In this document: positions 1-9,820 of the stretch, one piece after another | Position numbering within the stretch: the stretch's first letter is position 1 | How the letters are laid out: each line of letters begins with the position of its first letter | Assembly: GCF_020400825.1 (NCBI RefSeq) | Contig: NZ_JAINVH010000007.1 | Span: 124,001-188,000 of the forward strand | DNA: 64,000 bases | Direction: 5' to 3' | Origin: Streptomyces sp. HPF1205 | Lineage (GTDB): Bacteria; Actinomycetota; Actinomycetes; Streptomycetales; Streptomycetaceae | Notes under the pieces: generated by a model | The model's input: only the letters and a program-made list of their open reading frames with translations | The model's database searches: none | What the model was told of the DNA's origin: nothing | Translations under genes and position numbers: made by a program

Positions 1-59
1 TGGACGGCGCGCCCTGGGAGAAGGCGGGCGGCTGGGACCACTTCGGGAAAGACGCGTGA
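1..59 (+). CDS. thiL: C-terminal fragment, probable thiamine-monophosphate kinase
   Basis: Only the last 18 codons lie in the window, ending in TGA at 57-59. The encoded tail includes [15 protein letters not shown][DQ]xF-like ending is typical of ThiL, which phosphorylates thiamine monophosphate to the diphosphate. The gene sits immediately before thiD on the same strand, which is the usual actinobacterial arrangement and supports the call. The assignment is inferred from a short tail and context, so it is moderate only. Confidence 0.6.
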   Translation, partial: DGAPWEKAGGWDHFGKDA

Positions 60-69
60 GGGGCCGCGG

Positions 70-906
70 ATGAGCGGGCACACGCCCGCCCGCGTGCTCA
101 CCGTCGCCGGCTCCGACTCCGGCGGCGGCGCGGGCGTCCAGGCCGACCTGAAGACGATGCTCGCGCTCGGCGTGCACGGCATGAGCGTCGTCACCGCCGT
201 GACCGCGCAGAACTCGCTCGGCGTCCAAGGCGTCTGGGACCTGCCGGAGGAGGCGGTACGCGCCCAGTTCCGCGCGGTCGTCGACGACATAGGCGTCCAG
301 GCGGTGAAGACCGGCATGCTCTCCTCCGCCCGGCTCACCGCGGTGGTCGCCGACCTGCTCACCGGCATCGGCGCGCCCGTGGTCGTCGACCCGGTCGGCG
401 TGTCCAAGCACGGCGACCCGCTGCTCGCCGAGGAGGCGCTGGACCTCGTACGGACCCGGCTGCTGCCCGCCGCCACCGTCGCCACGCCCAACCTCGACGA
501 GGTGGCCCGGCTCACCGGCGTCGTCGTCACCCGTGAGGAGGACATGCGGACGGCCGCCCGCGCGGTGCTCGCCCACGGCCCGGCCTGGGCGCTCATCAAG
601 GGCGGCCACCTGGGTGCGGGCCACGACGCGGTCGACCTGCTCAGCGACGGCGCCACCGAGCACTGGTACCGCTCGCCCCGCCTGCCCGCCGTCCACACCC
701 ACGGCACCGGCTGCACCCTCGCCGGCGCCATCGCCTCCCATCTCGCCCTCGGCCGGACCGTCCCGCGGGCGGTCGCCCTGGCCAAGGACTACGTGACCGG
801 CGCCATAGCGGCGGGCTTCCCCCTGGGTGCGGGCATCGGCCCGGTGGACCACGGCTGGCGTACGAGACCGGGCGCGCCGGAAGGCCACCCGGGACCCGGA
901 AGCTGA
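70..906 (+). CDS. thiD: hydroxymethylpyrimidine (phosphate) kinase ThiD
   Basis: A cytoplasmic kinase of thiamine synthesis that phosphorylates HMP and HMP-P. The 278 residues are close to the usual ~265-280. The ribokinase-fold N-terminus carries [16 protein letters not shown] (residues 14-29). The C-terminal anion-hole motif GTGCT begins near residue 212 and holds the Cys seen in bacterial ThiD. The ATG at 70 has an AGGGG ribosome site six bases upstream and follows the preceding stop by ten bases, so thiL and thiD are probably co-transcribed. The last ~20 residues (rich in G, P and R) look like a poorly conserved tail. Confidence 0.95.
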   Translation: MSGHTPARVLTVAGSDSGGGAGVQADLKTMLALGVHGMSVVTAVTAQNSLGVQGVWDLPEEAVRAQFRAVVDDIGVQAVKTGMLSSARLTAVVADLLTGIGAPVVVDPVGVSKHGDPLLAEEALDLVRTRLLPAATVATPNLDEVARLTGVVVTREEDMRTAARAVLAHGPAWALIKGGHLGAGHDAVDLLSDGATEHWYRSPRLPAVHTHGTGCTLAGAIASHLALGRTVPRAVALAKDYVTGAIAAGFPLGAGIGPVDHGWRTRPGAPEGHPGPGS

Positions 907-988
907 AGTGCAGGGCGCCGCGAGCCCGGGCGCCGGGAGCCGGGGCGTCGCGAGCCCGGGTGCCGGCAACCAGGGCGCGGACACTGAA

Positions 989-1018
989 AAGCCGATCCGC
1001 CCGAGGGCGGATCGGCTT
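989..1018. terminator. bidirectional hairpin terminator between thiD and rpmB
   Basis: Arms GCCGATCCGCCC (991-1002) and GGGCGGATCGGC (1005-1016) are perfectly complementary and flanked by AA/TT, giving about 14 pairs around a tiny loop. The hairpin lies between two convergent genes and has A and T runs on both sides, so it can act on both strands. Confidence 0.85.
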
Positions 1019-1074
1019 CAGACGGCAACAAGGCTGCGCTTGCTACGACGTACGTGCGTACGCGCAGGTCAGGG

Positions 1075-1260
1075 TCAGCGCGTGACCTTGCCGGCCTTGA
1101 TGCACGAGGTGCAGACATTGAGCCGCTTCGGCGTCTTCCCGACGACCGCACGCACGCGCTGGATGTTGGGGTTCCAACGACGCGGGGTACGGCGGTGCGA
1201 GTGGGAGATGCTGTTGCCGAAGCCCGGCCCCTTGCCGCAGACGTCGCAGGTGGCAGCCAC
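1075..1260 (-). CDS. rpmB: 50S ribosomal protein L28 (zinc-binding type)
   Basis: A 61-residue L28 with the family core [20 protein letters not shown] and a second Cys pair in [10 protein letters not shown]. The four cysteines mark the C+ (zinc-ribbon) form. In Streptomyces a cysteine-free, zinc-starvation-induced paralogue is usually encoded elsewhere. The start is GTG at 1260, with GGAG seven bases upstream on the reverse strand. It is a monocistronic gene convergent with thiD and divergent from the DAK2 kinase gene. Confidence 0.97.
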   Translation of the reverse strand: MAATCDVCGKGPGFGNSISHSHRRTPRRWNPNIQRVRAVVGKTPKRLNVCTSCIKAGKVTR

Positions 1261-1467
1261 GGGTCACTCCAAAGACTTCAGATGCATGTACGAGGAAATT
1301 CCCGGGACCTCCCGGGCAACCGGAGCAGCATACAACGCTGGCTCCCGTACAACGAAATTACCACGGCCCGCCGGCCGTCCCGCCCTCCCGGCCCGGTCAC
1401 GCCGCCCGCACGGCCCCCGGCGGGCCCCCGCCGGCAGCGACGGGCCGGGTCGGGGCCACCGCACGGA

Positions 1468-1473
1468 TAGGCT
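1468..1473 (+). promoter_or_regulatory. putative -10 element (TAGGCT) for the DAK2/FakA-type gene
   Basis: TAGGCT fits the streptomycete TAnnnT -10 consensus. It lies 36 bases before the TTG start in the divergent gap between rpmB and the kinase gene. No clear -35 is visible. The prediction is weak. Confidence 0.35.
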
Positions 1474-1509
1474 CACCACGTCCCGTTCAGCCACTCCGCA
1501 GGAGGACCG

Positions 1510-3270
1510 TTGCCGCCCTCGCTCGACGCCGCCGCGGTGCGCACCTGGTGCCGGTTGTCACTGGAGGCGCTGGGGCGGGCGCGGGAGGAGATCGACGGCA
1601 TCAACGTCTTCCCGGTCGCGGACGGCGACACGGGCACGAACGTCTTCCTCACCGTGGAATCCGCCGCACAGGCGGTCGAGGCCGTGTTCGAGGCGCACGC
1701 CTCCGGCGGCTCGCGCCCCACCCTCGGGGAGGCCTTCCGCGCGATGTCCCACGGCGCGCTGATCGGCGCCTGCGGGAACAGCGGCACGATCCTCGCCCAG
1801 CTCCTGCGGGGCATGAACCAGGCCGTCGCCTCCGCCCACGAGAGCGCCGAGGCCGTGGACGACGCACAGGCGGCGGCCACGGTGCGGCGGGCGCTGAAGG
1901 TCGCGGCGGCGGCGGCGTACGAGGCGGTCGCCCATCCCGTCGAGGGCACGATGCTCACCGTGGCCACGGGCGCGGCAAAGGCCGCGGAAGCCGCCGCCGG
2001 GGGGCTCGCCGACGTCGTGCACGCCGCCCATTCCGGCGCGACGGCTGCGCTCGCCGTGACCACCGCTCAGCTCGACCCGCTGCGCCGCGCGGGTGTCGTG
2101 GACGCCGGTGGCCTCGGCCTCGTCGCGGTCCTCGCCGCCTTGTGCGAGGCGCTGACCGGCCAGGCTCCGCGCGCGACGGTTACCGCCGTCCCGCCCGCGA
2201 CGGCCACCGCGGCCCCGCCCGCGACTTCCACCGAAACCCCGCCCGGGGCCGTCACCGAAGCCCCGTCCGCGACCGCCGCCGAAGCCTCACCCGCGGGGGC
2301 GGCCACCGCCCCCGCCGCCCCGGAGCCCTGCCCGGCCGACGTCCATGCCGCCCCCGGCGGACCCGCCTTCGAGGTCGTCTACCTCCTGGAGGCCGACGCC
2401 GAGGCCGTCCCGGCGCTGCGCCGCCGCTTGGACGCGCTCGGCGACTCGCTCGTGGTGGTCGGCGGGGACGGGCTGTGGAACGTCCACGTCCACGTGGACG
2501 ACGCGGGCGCGGCCATTGAGGCGGGCATCGAGGCCGGACGCCCGTACCGCGTCAAGGTCACGCACTTCGGGGACCAGACCGGGCGGCCGGAGCCGGGAGC
2601 GGGGACCGCGGGGCGCGCGGTCGTGGCCCTGGTGGCCGGCGACGGCATGGCCGAACTGTGCGAGCGGGCCGGCGCGACCGTGGTCCCCGTACGCCAGGGG
2701 GAGCGGCCCGGCAGCGGCGAGATCGCGGCGGCCGTCCGCCGGGCGTCGGCCCGCGAGGTCGTCCTGCTGCCCAACGACGCCGAGCTGCGCCCGGCGGCCG
2801 CGGCGGCGGCCGAACAGGTCAGGGCCGACGGCGTCCGCGTCGCCCTCATCCCCACCCGCTCCCCGGTCCAGGGCCTGTCCGCGCTCGCCGTCCACCAGCC
2901 CAACCGCCGCTTCGACGAGGACGTGGTCGCGATGACCTCGGCGGCCGGCGCCACCCGGTACGCCGAGCTCGCCGTCGCCGAGCGCGAGTCGTGGACCATG
3001 GCCGGGGTCTGCCAGGCCGGCGACGTGCTGGGCCTGATCGACGGGGACGTCGCCGTCATCGGCCGCGACCTGCCGCGGACCGCGGCGACCGTGCTGGACC
3101 GGATGCTCGCGGCGGGCGGCGAACTCGTCACCCTCGTCCTGGGTGCCACCGCCCCGCCCGGCCTCGCCGACCGCCTCGAAGCCCACGTTCGCGAGCACCA
3201 CCTCGCGGTGGACACGGTCCGCTACGAGGGCGGCCACCACTCCTGCCCGCTGCTGATCGGCGTCGAGTAG
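1510..3270 (+). CDS. DAK2-domain (DhaL/FakA-like) phosphotransferase
   Basis: A 586-residue protein. The N-terminal DAK2/DhaL domain (residues ~5-205) has the nucleotide/Mg motif NVFPVADGDTGTN and GACGNSGTI. The C-terminal half resembles the FakA/YloV middle and C-terminal domains. In Firmicutes FakA phosphorylates fatty acids held by a FakB partner. Whether that holds in Streptomyces is not known from this sequence. An A/T/P-rich linker (residues ~218-283, repeats of PPA-T-type units) joins the domains. The start is TTG at 1510 with GGAGGA at 1501-1506; a later in-frame TTG lacks a ribosome site. It lies next to recG, as in most actinobacteria. Confidence 0.85.
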   Translation: MPPSLDAAAVRTWCRLSLEALGRAREEIDGINVFPVADGDTGTNVFLTVESAAQAVEAVFEAHASGGSRPTLGEAFRAMSHGALIGACGNSGTILAQLLRGMNQAVASAHESAEAVDDAQAAATVRRALKVAAAAAYEAVAHPVEGTMLTVATGAAKAAEAAAGGLADVVHAAHSGATAALAVTTAQLDPLRRAGVVDAGGLGLVAVLAALCEALTGQAPRATVTAVPPATATAAPPATSTETPPGAVTEAPSATAAEASPAGAATAPAAPEPCPADVHAAPGGPAFEVVYLLEADAEAVPALRRRLDALGDSLVVVGGDGLWNVHVHVDDAGAAIEAGIEAGRPYRVKVTHFGDQTGRPEPGAGTAGRAVVALVAGDGMAELCERAGATVVPVRQGERPGSGEIAAAVRRASAREVVLLPNDAELRPAAAAAAEQVRADGVRVALIPTRSPVQGLSALAVHQPNRRFDEDVVAMTSAAGATRYAELAVAERESWTMAGVCQAGDVLGLIDGDVAVIGRDLPRTAATVLDRMLAAGGELVTLVLGATAPPGLADRLEAHVREHHLAVDTVRYEGGHHSCPLLIGVE

Positions 3271-3282
3271 GCCGAGCAGGCC

Positions 3283-3327
3283 GCGTACGTCGCGTACGTC
3301 GCGTACGTCGCGTACGTCGCGTACGTC
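3283..3327. repeat. five exact tandem copies of a 9-bp unit (GCGTACGTC)
   Basis: Units run 3283-3291, 3292-3300, 3301-3309, 3310-3318 and 3319-3327 with no mismatch. Each contains the palindrome CGTACG. The array lies 12 bp after the stop of the DAK2 gene and 73 bp before recG, and is flanked by GAGCAGG-like sequence on both sides. It is outside any coding region. Confidence 0.95.
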
Positions 3328-3400
3328 GAGCAGGACGCCGGGGCCCGGCGCGGGCGGCGCACCGCCGTACTGTCCGACCCGTGCGCCAAGATGGAGGGCG

Positions 3401-5644
3401 ATGGCTGCCACCGGAACCCTGGAAGAACCCCTGCGCAAGCTCGTCGGCGACCGCACCGCGAAGGTGCTCGGCGAGCACCTCGGCCTGCACACCACCGGCG
3501 ACCTGCTGCACCACTACCCGCGGCGGTACGCGGAGCGCGGGGAGCTGACCCGCCTGGCCGACCTGCCGGTGGACGAGTACGTCACCGTGGTCGCGCAGAT
3601 CGCGAAGGCCGACAAGCGGACGTACGGCGGGGGCTCGGGGGTGCGGCTGGAGGTCGTGGTCACCGACGGCAGCGGTTCGCTGACCCTGGTCTTCTTCAGC
3701 AAGGCCGCCCACGCGCACGCCCACCGGCTCATCCCCGGCCGGCGCGGCATGTTCTCCGGCAAGGTGACCGTCTTCAACCGGGTGCGCCAGCTCGCCCACC
3801 CCGACTACCAGCTGCTGGACGCCGACGACGGCAAGGAGGCGGTCGACGCCTTCGCGGGCCGGCTGATCCCGCTGTACCCGGCCGTCAAGCAGATCACGTC
3901 CTGGCGGATCGCCCAGGCCGTCGACACGGCCCTGAACTCGCTCGCCGCCACCGGCTGGGACGGGGTGGCCGACCCGCTGCCCGCCGAGCTGCGGCACGCC
4001 AGGGGCCTGGCTCCGCTGCCCGAGGCGCTGGAGAAGGTCCACCGTCCCCGCAGCAAGGCCGACATCGCCGCCGCCAGGACCCGGCTGAAATGGGACGAGG
4101 CGTTCGTGCTGCAGGTCGCGCTGGCCCGGCGCAGGGCGGCGGACTCGGCGCTGACCGCCGTCCCGCGCAAGCCCGGCGACGACGGGCTGCTGACCGCCTT
4201 CGACGCCAGGCTGCCGTTCACCCTGACCGAGGGCCAGCGGGCCGTCACCGAGGAGATCTTCGCCGACCTGGCCACCGAGCACCCCATGCACCGGCTGCTG
4301 CAGGGCGAGGTGGGGTCCGGCAAGACGCTGGTGGCGCTGCGCGCGATGCTCGGCGTGGTGGACGCCGGCGGCCAGGCCGCGATGCTGGCCCCCACCGAGG
4401 TGCTGGCCCAGCAGCACCACCGGTCGATCACCGAGATGATGGGCGACCTCGCCGAGTCCGGCATGCTCGGCGGCTCCGACCTCGGCACCAAGGTGGTGCT
4501 GCTGACCGGCTCCATGGGCGCCGCGGCCCGCCGCCAGGCGCTGCTCGACCTGGTCACCGGGGACGCCGGGATCGTCGTCGGCACCCACGCCCTGATCGAG
4601 GACAAGGTGCGGTTCCACGACCTGGGCCTGGTCGTCGTGGACGAGCAGCACCGATTCGGCGTCGAGCAGCGCGACGCGCTGCGCGCCAAGGCCGAACGGC
4701 CCCCGCACCTGCTGGTGATGACCGCCACCCCGATCCCGCGGACCGTCGCCATGACCGTCTTCGGCGACCTCGACACCTCCGTGCTCGACCAGCTGCCGGC
4801 CGGCCGCTCCCCGATCGCCTCCCACGTCGTACCGGCCGCCGAGAAGCCGCACTTCCTGGCCCGCGCCTGGGAGCGGGTGCGGGAGGAGGTGGCAGGCGGC
4901 CACCAGGCGTACGTGGTGTGCCCGCGCATCGGCGACGAGGAGGACGCCAAGGCCGAGGAGAAGGCCGCGAAGAAGGCGCCCAAGGGGGAGAAGGGCGAGA
5001 AGGGGGAGAAGGCGGACGACGCCGAGCGCAGGCCGCCGCTGGCCGTGCTCGACGTCGCCGAGGCACTCGCGGCCGGCCCGCTGCAAGGGCTGCGGGTCGA
5101 GGTGCTGCACGGGCGGATGGCGCCCGACGCCAAGGACGAGGTGATGCGGCGGTTCGCGGCCGGCGAGGTCGACGTCCTGGTCGCCACCACCGTCATCGAG
5201 GTGGGCGTCAACGTGCCGAACGCGACCGTGATGGTCATCATGGACGCCGACCGCTTCGGCGTCTCCCAACTCCACCAGCTGCGCGGCCGGGTCGGGCGCG
5301 GCTCGGCGCCGGGACTGTGCCTGCTGGTCTCCGAGGCGCCCGAGGGCACCCCCGCCCGCGGCCGGCTGGACGCCGTGGCCCGCACCCTGGACGGCTTCGA
5401 GCTGTCCGAGATCGACCTCCAGCAGCGCCGCGAGGGCGACGTGCTCGGCCAGGCCCAGTCCGGCTCGCGCTCCTCCCTGCGGATGCTGGCCGTGATGGAC
5501 GACCGCGAGGTCATCGAGGCGGCCCGCGAGGAGGCCACCGGGATCGTCGCCGACGACCCGGAGCTCACCCGCCACCCGGCGCTGCGCGGCGCCCTGGACA
5601 GCCTGCTGGACGCCGAGCGGGAGGAGTACCTCGACAAGGGGTGA
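3401..5644 (+). CDS. recG: ATP-dependent DNA helicase RecG
   Basis: A monomeric superfamily-2 helicase that remodels stalled forks and Holliday junctions. The 747 residues exceed the ~690 of E. coli RecG. An N-terminal wedge/OB domain (to ~residue 180) is followed by helicase motifs: GEVGSGKT (near 303, Walker A), DEQHRFG (near 414, DEQH box), TATPIPRT (near 440) and QLRGRVGRG (near 627). A charged insertion around residues 510-546 contains repeated KGEKGEKGEK and explains the extra length. The ATG has GGAGGG seven bases upstream. Confidence 0.97.
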   Translation: MAATGTLEEPLRKLVGDRTAKVLGEHLGLHTTGDLLHHYPRRYAERGELTRLADLPVDEYVTVVAQIAKADKRTYGGGSGVRLEVVVTDGSGSLTLVFFSKAAHAHAHRLIPGRRGMFSGKVTVFNRVRQLAHPDYQLLDADDGKEAVDAFAGRLIPLYPAVKQITSWRIAQAVDTALNSLAATGWDGVADPLPAELRHARGLAPLPEALEKVHRPRSKADIAAARTRLKWDEAFVLQVALARRRAADSALTAVPRKPGDDGLLTAFDARLPFTLTEGQRAVTEEIFADLATEHPMHRLLQGEVGSGKTLVALRAMLGVVDAGGQAAMLAPTEVLAQQHHRSITEMMGDLAESGMLGGSDLGTKVVLLTGSMGAAARRQALLDLVTGDAGIVVGTHALIEDKVRFHDLGLVVVDEQHRFGVEQRDALRAKAERPPHLLVMTATPIPRTVAMTVFGDLDTSVLDQLPAGRSPIASHVVPAAEKPHFLARAWERVREEVAGGHQAYVVCPRIGDEEDAKAEEKAAKKAPKGEKGEKGEKADDAERRPPLAVLDVAEALAAGPLQGLRVEVLHGRMAPDAKDEVMRRFAAGEVDVLVATTVIEVGVNVPNATVMVIMDADRFGVSQLHQLRGRVGRGSAPGLCLLVSEAPEGTPARGRLDAVARTLDGFELSEIDLQQRREGDVLGQAQSGSRSSLRMLAVMDDREVIEAAREEATGIVADDPELTRHPALRGALDSLLDAEREEYLDKG

Positions 5645-5732
5645 CCGGGGGCGACCGGTGCCGCGGCCGGGAGGCGGCGAGGGGAGCGGCCGGTCGCGGC
5701 GCGCACCCCGCGGGGTAGTGTCGGGCGCGTGA

Positions 5733-6872
<1,140 letters not shown>

Positions 6873-6882
6873 AGTCTGCGTC

Positions 6883-8013
6883 GTGGACGTCCAGAAGAAG
6901 CTCGACGAGATCACCGCCACCGTCGCGAACGCGCGGTCCATGCCCATGTCCGCCTCCTGCGTGGTCAACCGGGCCGAGCTGCTGGCCATGCTGCGGGAGC
7001 TCTCCGAGGCGCTCCCCGACTCCCTCTCGCAGGCCCAGGAGCTGCTCGGCGACCGCGAGCAGATGGTCGCCGAGGCGCGCGCCGAGGCCCAGCGCATCAT
7101 CGAGTCGGCGCACGCCGAACGCGGCTCGCTGATCTCCGACACCCAGATCGCCCGCCAGTCCCAGGACGAGGCCGAGCGCATCCTCGCCGAGGCCCGCCGC
7201 GAGGCCGACGAGATCCGCGCCGAGGCCGACGACTACGTCGACAGCAAGCTCGCCAACTTCGAGGTGGTCCTCACCAAGACCATCGGCTCCGTGGACCGCG
7301 GCCGCGAGAAGCTGCTCGGCCGCGACCCGTACGCCGGCGACGACCAGGGCTACGCGGAGGACGATCCGGACGCCCCCGAGCGCAGCAGCGACCCCGAGAC
7401 CCTGCGCCGCCGCGCCGACGAGTACGTCGACGCCAAGCTCGGCGCCTTCGAGGCCGTGCTGACCAAGACCCTGGAGGCCGTCGGCCGCGGCCGCCTCAAG
7501 CTCACCGGCCACAACCCGATCGACGACCTGGCCGCGCACATCGCCGCCCAGGACGCGGTGGACGACGGCCCGGACGCCGGCGGCCACCGGCAGCAGTCGG
7601 ACGCGGAGTATCTGGCCGGGCTCGCCGCCCCCGCAGCGCCGGAGCAGGCCGACCTGTCGCAGTACGGCTACGAGGCGCCCGCCGCCCAGCCCGCCCAGGA
7701 CGGCTACGGCTATCCCCAGCAGCCCGGCTACGACTACCAGCAGGACGCGTACGCCCAGCAGGGCGCATACGCCCCCGACCCCTACGGCGCCCAGCCCGGC
7801 TACCCGCAGCAGGAGGCGGCCGGCTACGACTACGGCGGGCCGGTTTACGAGCAGCAGCAGTACGGCGCCGAGATCCCGTACCAGCAGGGCGGCCACCAGG
7901 ACCAGGGCCACGGCTACGGGCAGCAGCAGCCCGCGGCGCTGGACGAGACGAGCTTCTTCGACACCGGGATGATCGACCTGGCGCGGCTGCGGGAGCTGGA
8001 ACAGGGCCGCTGA
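6883..8013 (+). CDS. coiled-coil cell-envelope/division-type protein with Q/Y/G-rich tail
   Basis: A 376-residue protein commonly annotated in Streptomyces as a cell division initiation or ATP-synthase-b-like protein. Its role is unproven. Residues ~55-115 are an Ala/Glu/Arg coiled coil (QSQDEAERILAEARREADE). Two related ~38-residue segments follow: DDYVDSKLANFEVVLTKT (from ~115) and DEYVDAKLGAFEAVLTKT (from ~179), an internal duplication. The C-terminal ~130 residues are low complexity, rich in Gln, Tyr, Gly and Pro, before a short conserved end (DTGMIDLARLRELEQ). There is no signal peptide or membrane segment. The start is GTG with no clear ribosome site. Confidence 0.8.
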   Translation: MDVQKKLDEITATVANARSMPMSASCVVNRAELLAMLRELSEALPDSLSQAQELLGDREQMVAEARAEAQRIIESAHAERGSLISDTQIARQSQDEAERILAEARREADEIRAEADDYVDSKLANFEVVLTKTIGSVDRGREKLLGRDPYAGDDQGYAEDDPDAPERSSDPETLRRRADEYVDAKLGAFEAVLTKTLEAVGRGRLKLTGHNPIDDLAAHIAAQDAVDDGPDAGGHRQQSDAEYLAGLAAPAAPEQADLSQYGYEAPAAQPAQDGYGYPQQPGYDYQQDAYAQQGAYAPDPYGAQPGYPQQEAAGYDYGGPVYEQQQYGAEIPYQQGGHQDQGHGYGQQQPAALDETSFFDTGMIDLARLRELEQGR

Positions 8014-8034
8014 CCGGGGCCGCCGGCACCTCGT

Positions 8035-8063
8035 TTGGGTGCGGGCGGCGCGTCCAGTATCCT
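8035..8063 (+). promoter_or_regulatory. predicted promoter of the yceD-rpmF-rnc operon
   Basis: TTGGGT (8035-8040) and TATCCT (8058-8063) are 17 bp apart, which resembles a primary-sigma-factor promoter. They lie just after the preceding gene stop and ~90 bp before yceD. Confidence 0.5.
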
Positions 8064-8183
8064 GTCAGCTCCAGCCGTGTGAATCGCCGGCGCTTTGGCC
8101 TGCCCGCCCGCAAGGAGCGGCGCGAGCCGTACCGATGAAAGCAGGATGCCCTGAACACCCGCCTCGACCCGCGCGACCCGCTC

Positions 8184-8765
8184 GTGTTCGACACGCATGA
8201 GCTGGGCCGTCGTCCTGGTGCGATGAAGAAGGTCACCCGCGAGGTCCCCGCGCCCAAGGACCTGGGCCTCGTCGGGGTCATCGGTGTGCCGGAGGGCGCC
8301 ACGGTCACGCTGGAGCTCCGCCTCGAATCGGTGGTCGAGGGCGTGCTGGTCACCGGCACCGCCCACGCCCCGGTCGCGGGGGAGTGCGTACGGTGTCTCG
8401 ACCCGGTCGAGCGCGAGCTGGACGCGGAGTTCCAGGAGATGTACTCCTACCCCGACGCCGACACCAGGACCGCCCGCAGGGACGAAGCCGGTGACGACGC
8501 CGAGGGCGCCATGGACGCCGACGTGCTGTACCTCGAGGACGACCTGATCGCCCTCGAACCCGTGCTGCGGGACGCGGTGGTGCTCGCACTGCCGATGCAG
8601 CCGGTGTGCCGGGACGACTGCCCCGGCCTGTGCCCCGAGTGCGGGGCCAGGCTGGCGGACGACCCGGAGCACCAACATGAGGCCACCGACATCCGTTGGG
8701 CGGCTTTGCAGGATTTCCGAGCGAACGGCGCCGACCCGGGCGCCGACGAGAACCAGGAGAAGTAG
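8184..8765 (+). CDS. yceD: DUF177/YceD family protein (23S rRNA accumulation)
   Basis: A 193-residue YceD-like protein, almost always encoded next to rpmF. In other organisms it is linked to 23S rRNA accumulation. It has a C-terminal four-Cys cluster (QPVCRDDCPGLCPECG). The start is uncertain. GTG 8184 is the first conventional in-frame codon but has no ribosome site. The conserved N-terminal extension (LNTRLDPRDPLVFDTHELGR) continues upstream to CTG 8151, which is preceded by GCAGGA. An ATG at 8146 is out of frame by one base relative to this reading frame (ATG CCC TGA). Confidence 0.85.
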   Translation: MFDTHELGRRPGAMKKVTREVPAPKDLGLVGVIGVPEGATVTLELRLESVVEGVLVTGTAHAPVAGECVRCLDPVERELDAEFQEMYSYPDADTRTARRDEAGDDAEGAMDADVLYLEDDLIALEPVLRDAVVLALPMQPVCRDDCPGLCPECGARLADDPEHQHEATDIRWAALQDFRANGADPGADENQEK

Positions 8766-8767
8766 CC

Positions 8768-8941
8768 GTGGCTGTTCCCAAGCGGAAGATGTCGCGCAGC
8801 AACACGCGCCACCGCCGTTCGCAGTGGAAGGCTGCGCCCGTGAGCCTGGTGGCGTGCGAGCGCTGCCACGAGCCGAAGCTGCAGCACATCGCGTGCCCCA
8901 GTTGCGGCACCTACAACCGCCGTCAGGTCCTCGAGGTCTGA
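8768..8941 (+). CDS. rpmF: 50S ribosomal protein L32 (zinc-binding type)
   Basis: A 57-residue L32 beginning [20 protein letters not shown], with C30xxC33 and C43xxC46 forming a zinc ribbon. GTG 8768 lies two bases after the yceD stop, so translation is probably coupled. It is transcribed with yceD and rnc. Confidence 0.97.
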   Translation: MAVPKRKMSRSNTRHRRSQWKAAPVSLVACERCHEPKLQHIACPSCGTYNRRQVLEV

Positions 8942-8948
8942 TCGGCAG

Positions 8949-9725
8949 GTGACAGGCCCAGTGTCCACGTCCTCGAAGCCCGACGCATCCGCGTCGCCCC
9001 AGGCGAAGCAGGCCGCAACGGACAAAGCCTCGTCCCACACGCTCCTGGAAGGGCGGCTCGGCTACAAAGTCGAGCCCGCCCTTCTGGTGCGTGCGCTGAC
9101 CCACCGCTCGTACGCCTACGAGAACGGCGGGCTGCCCACCAACGAGCGGCTGGAGTTCCTGGGGGACTCCGTGCTCGGTCTGGTGGTCACCGACACCCTC
9201 TACCGCACCCACCCCGACCTGCCCGAGGGCCAGCTGGCCAAGCTGCGGGCGGCAGTGGTCAACTCCCGCGCGCTGGCCGGTGTCAGCCGCGGTCTGGACC
9301 TGGGCGCGTTCATCCGGCTCGGCCGGGGCGAAGAGGGCACCGGCGGCCGGGACAAGGCGTCCATCCTCGCCGACACCCTGGAGGCGGTGATCGGGGCGGT
9401 CTATCTCGACCAGGGCCTCGACGCGGCCTCCGAACTCGTCCACCGGCTCTTCGATCCCCTGATCGAGGAGTCGTCCAACCTCGGCGCCGGCCTGGACTGG
9501 AAGACGTCCTTGCAGGAGCTGACCGCGACCGAGGGACTGGGCGTCCCGGAGTACGTGGTCACCGAGACCGGCCCCGACCACGAGAAGACCTTCACGGCTG
9601 CCGCCCGTGTCGGCGGTGTCGAGTACGGCACCGGCACGGGCCGCAGCAAGAAGGAAGCGGAGCAGCAGGCGGCCGAGGCCGCCTGGCGTGCCATCCGGAA
9701 GAGTTCGGCGTCTTCCGGGGGCTGA
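8949..9725 (+). CDS. rnc: ribonuclease III
   Basis: A 258-residue double-strand-specific endoribonuclease. The N-terminal catalytic domain carries the signature [12 protein letters not shown] (near residue 66) and the second acidic cluster [13 protein letters not shown]. The C-terminal dsRNA-binding domain (~183-250) ends with [16 protein letters not shown]. It is the likely orthologue of S. coelicolor AbsB, a global regulator of antibiotic production. GTG 8949 was chosen; GTG 8961 is an alternative, and neither has a strong ribosome site. The first ~25 residues are low complexity. It is seven bases from rpmF. Confidence 0.95.
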   Translation: MTGPVSTSSKPDASASPQAKQAATDKASSHTLLEGRLGYKVEPALLVRALTHRSYAYENGGLPTNERLEFLGDSVLGLVVTDTLYRTHPDLPEGQLAKLRAAVVNSRALAGVSRGLDLGAFIRLGRGEEGTGGRDKASILADTLEAVIGAVYLDQGLDAASELVHRLFDPLIEESSNLGAGLDWKTSLQELTATEGLGVPEYVVTETGPDHEKTFTAAARVGGVEYGTGTGRSKKEAEQQAAEAAWRAIRKSSASSGG

Positions 9726-9750
9726 GCGCCGCGAGGGTTCGCCGGGAACG

Positions 9751-9802
9751 GCCGGGGGCGCGGCGCGTCCGGGCATCGCCCGGGAGGCGCCGCGCCCCCG
9801 GC
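9751..9802 (+). terminator. long GC hairpin between rnc and mutM
   Basis: A perfect 16-bp stem (9751-9766 with 9787-9802) encloses a second 6-bp stem CCGGGC/GCCCGG around ATC. The combined helix is long enough to be an RNase III substrate. It has no U-tract, so it may terminate inefficiently or act as a processing site between rnc and mutM. Confidence 0.75.
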
Positions 9803-9820
9803 GGACCGTAAGGAGTACGC

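Noticed and set aside
3283..3327. CRISPR array
   Set aside because: The 9-bp units are contiguous with no spacers, and no cas-like gene is present. No CRISPR-like array was found elsewhere.
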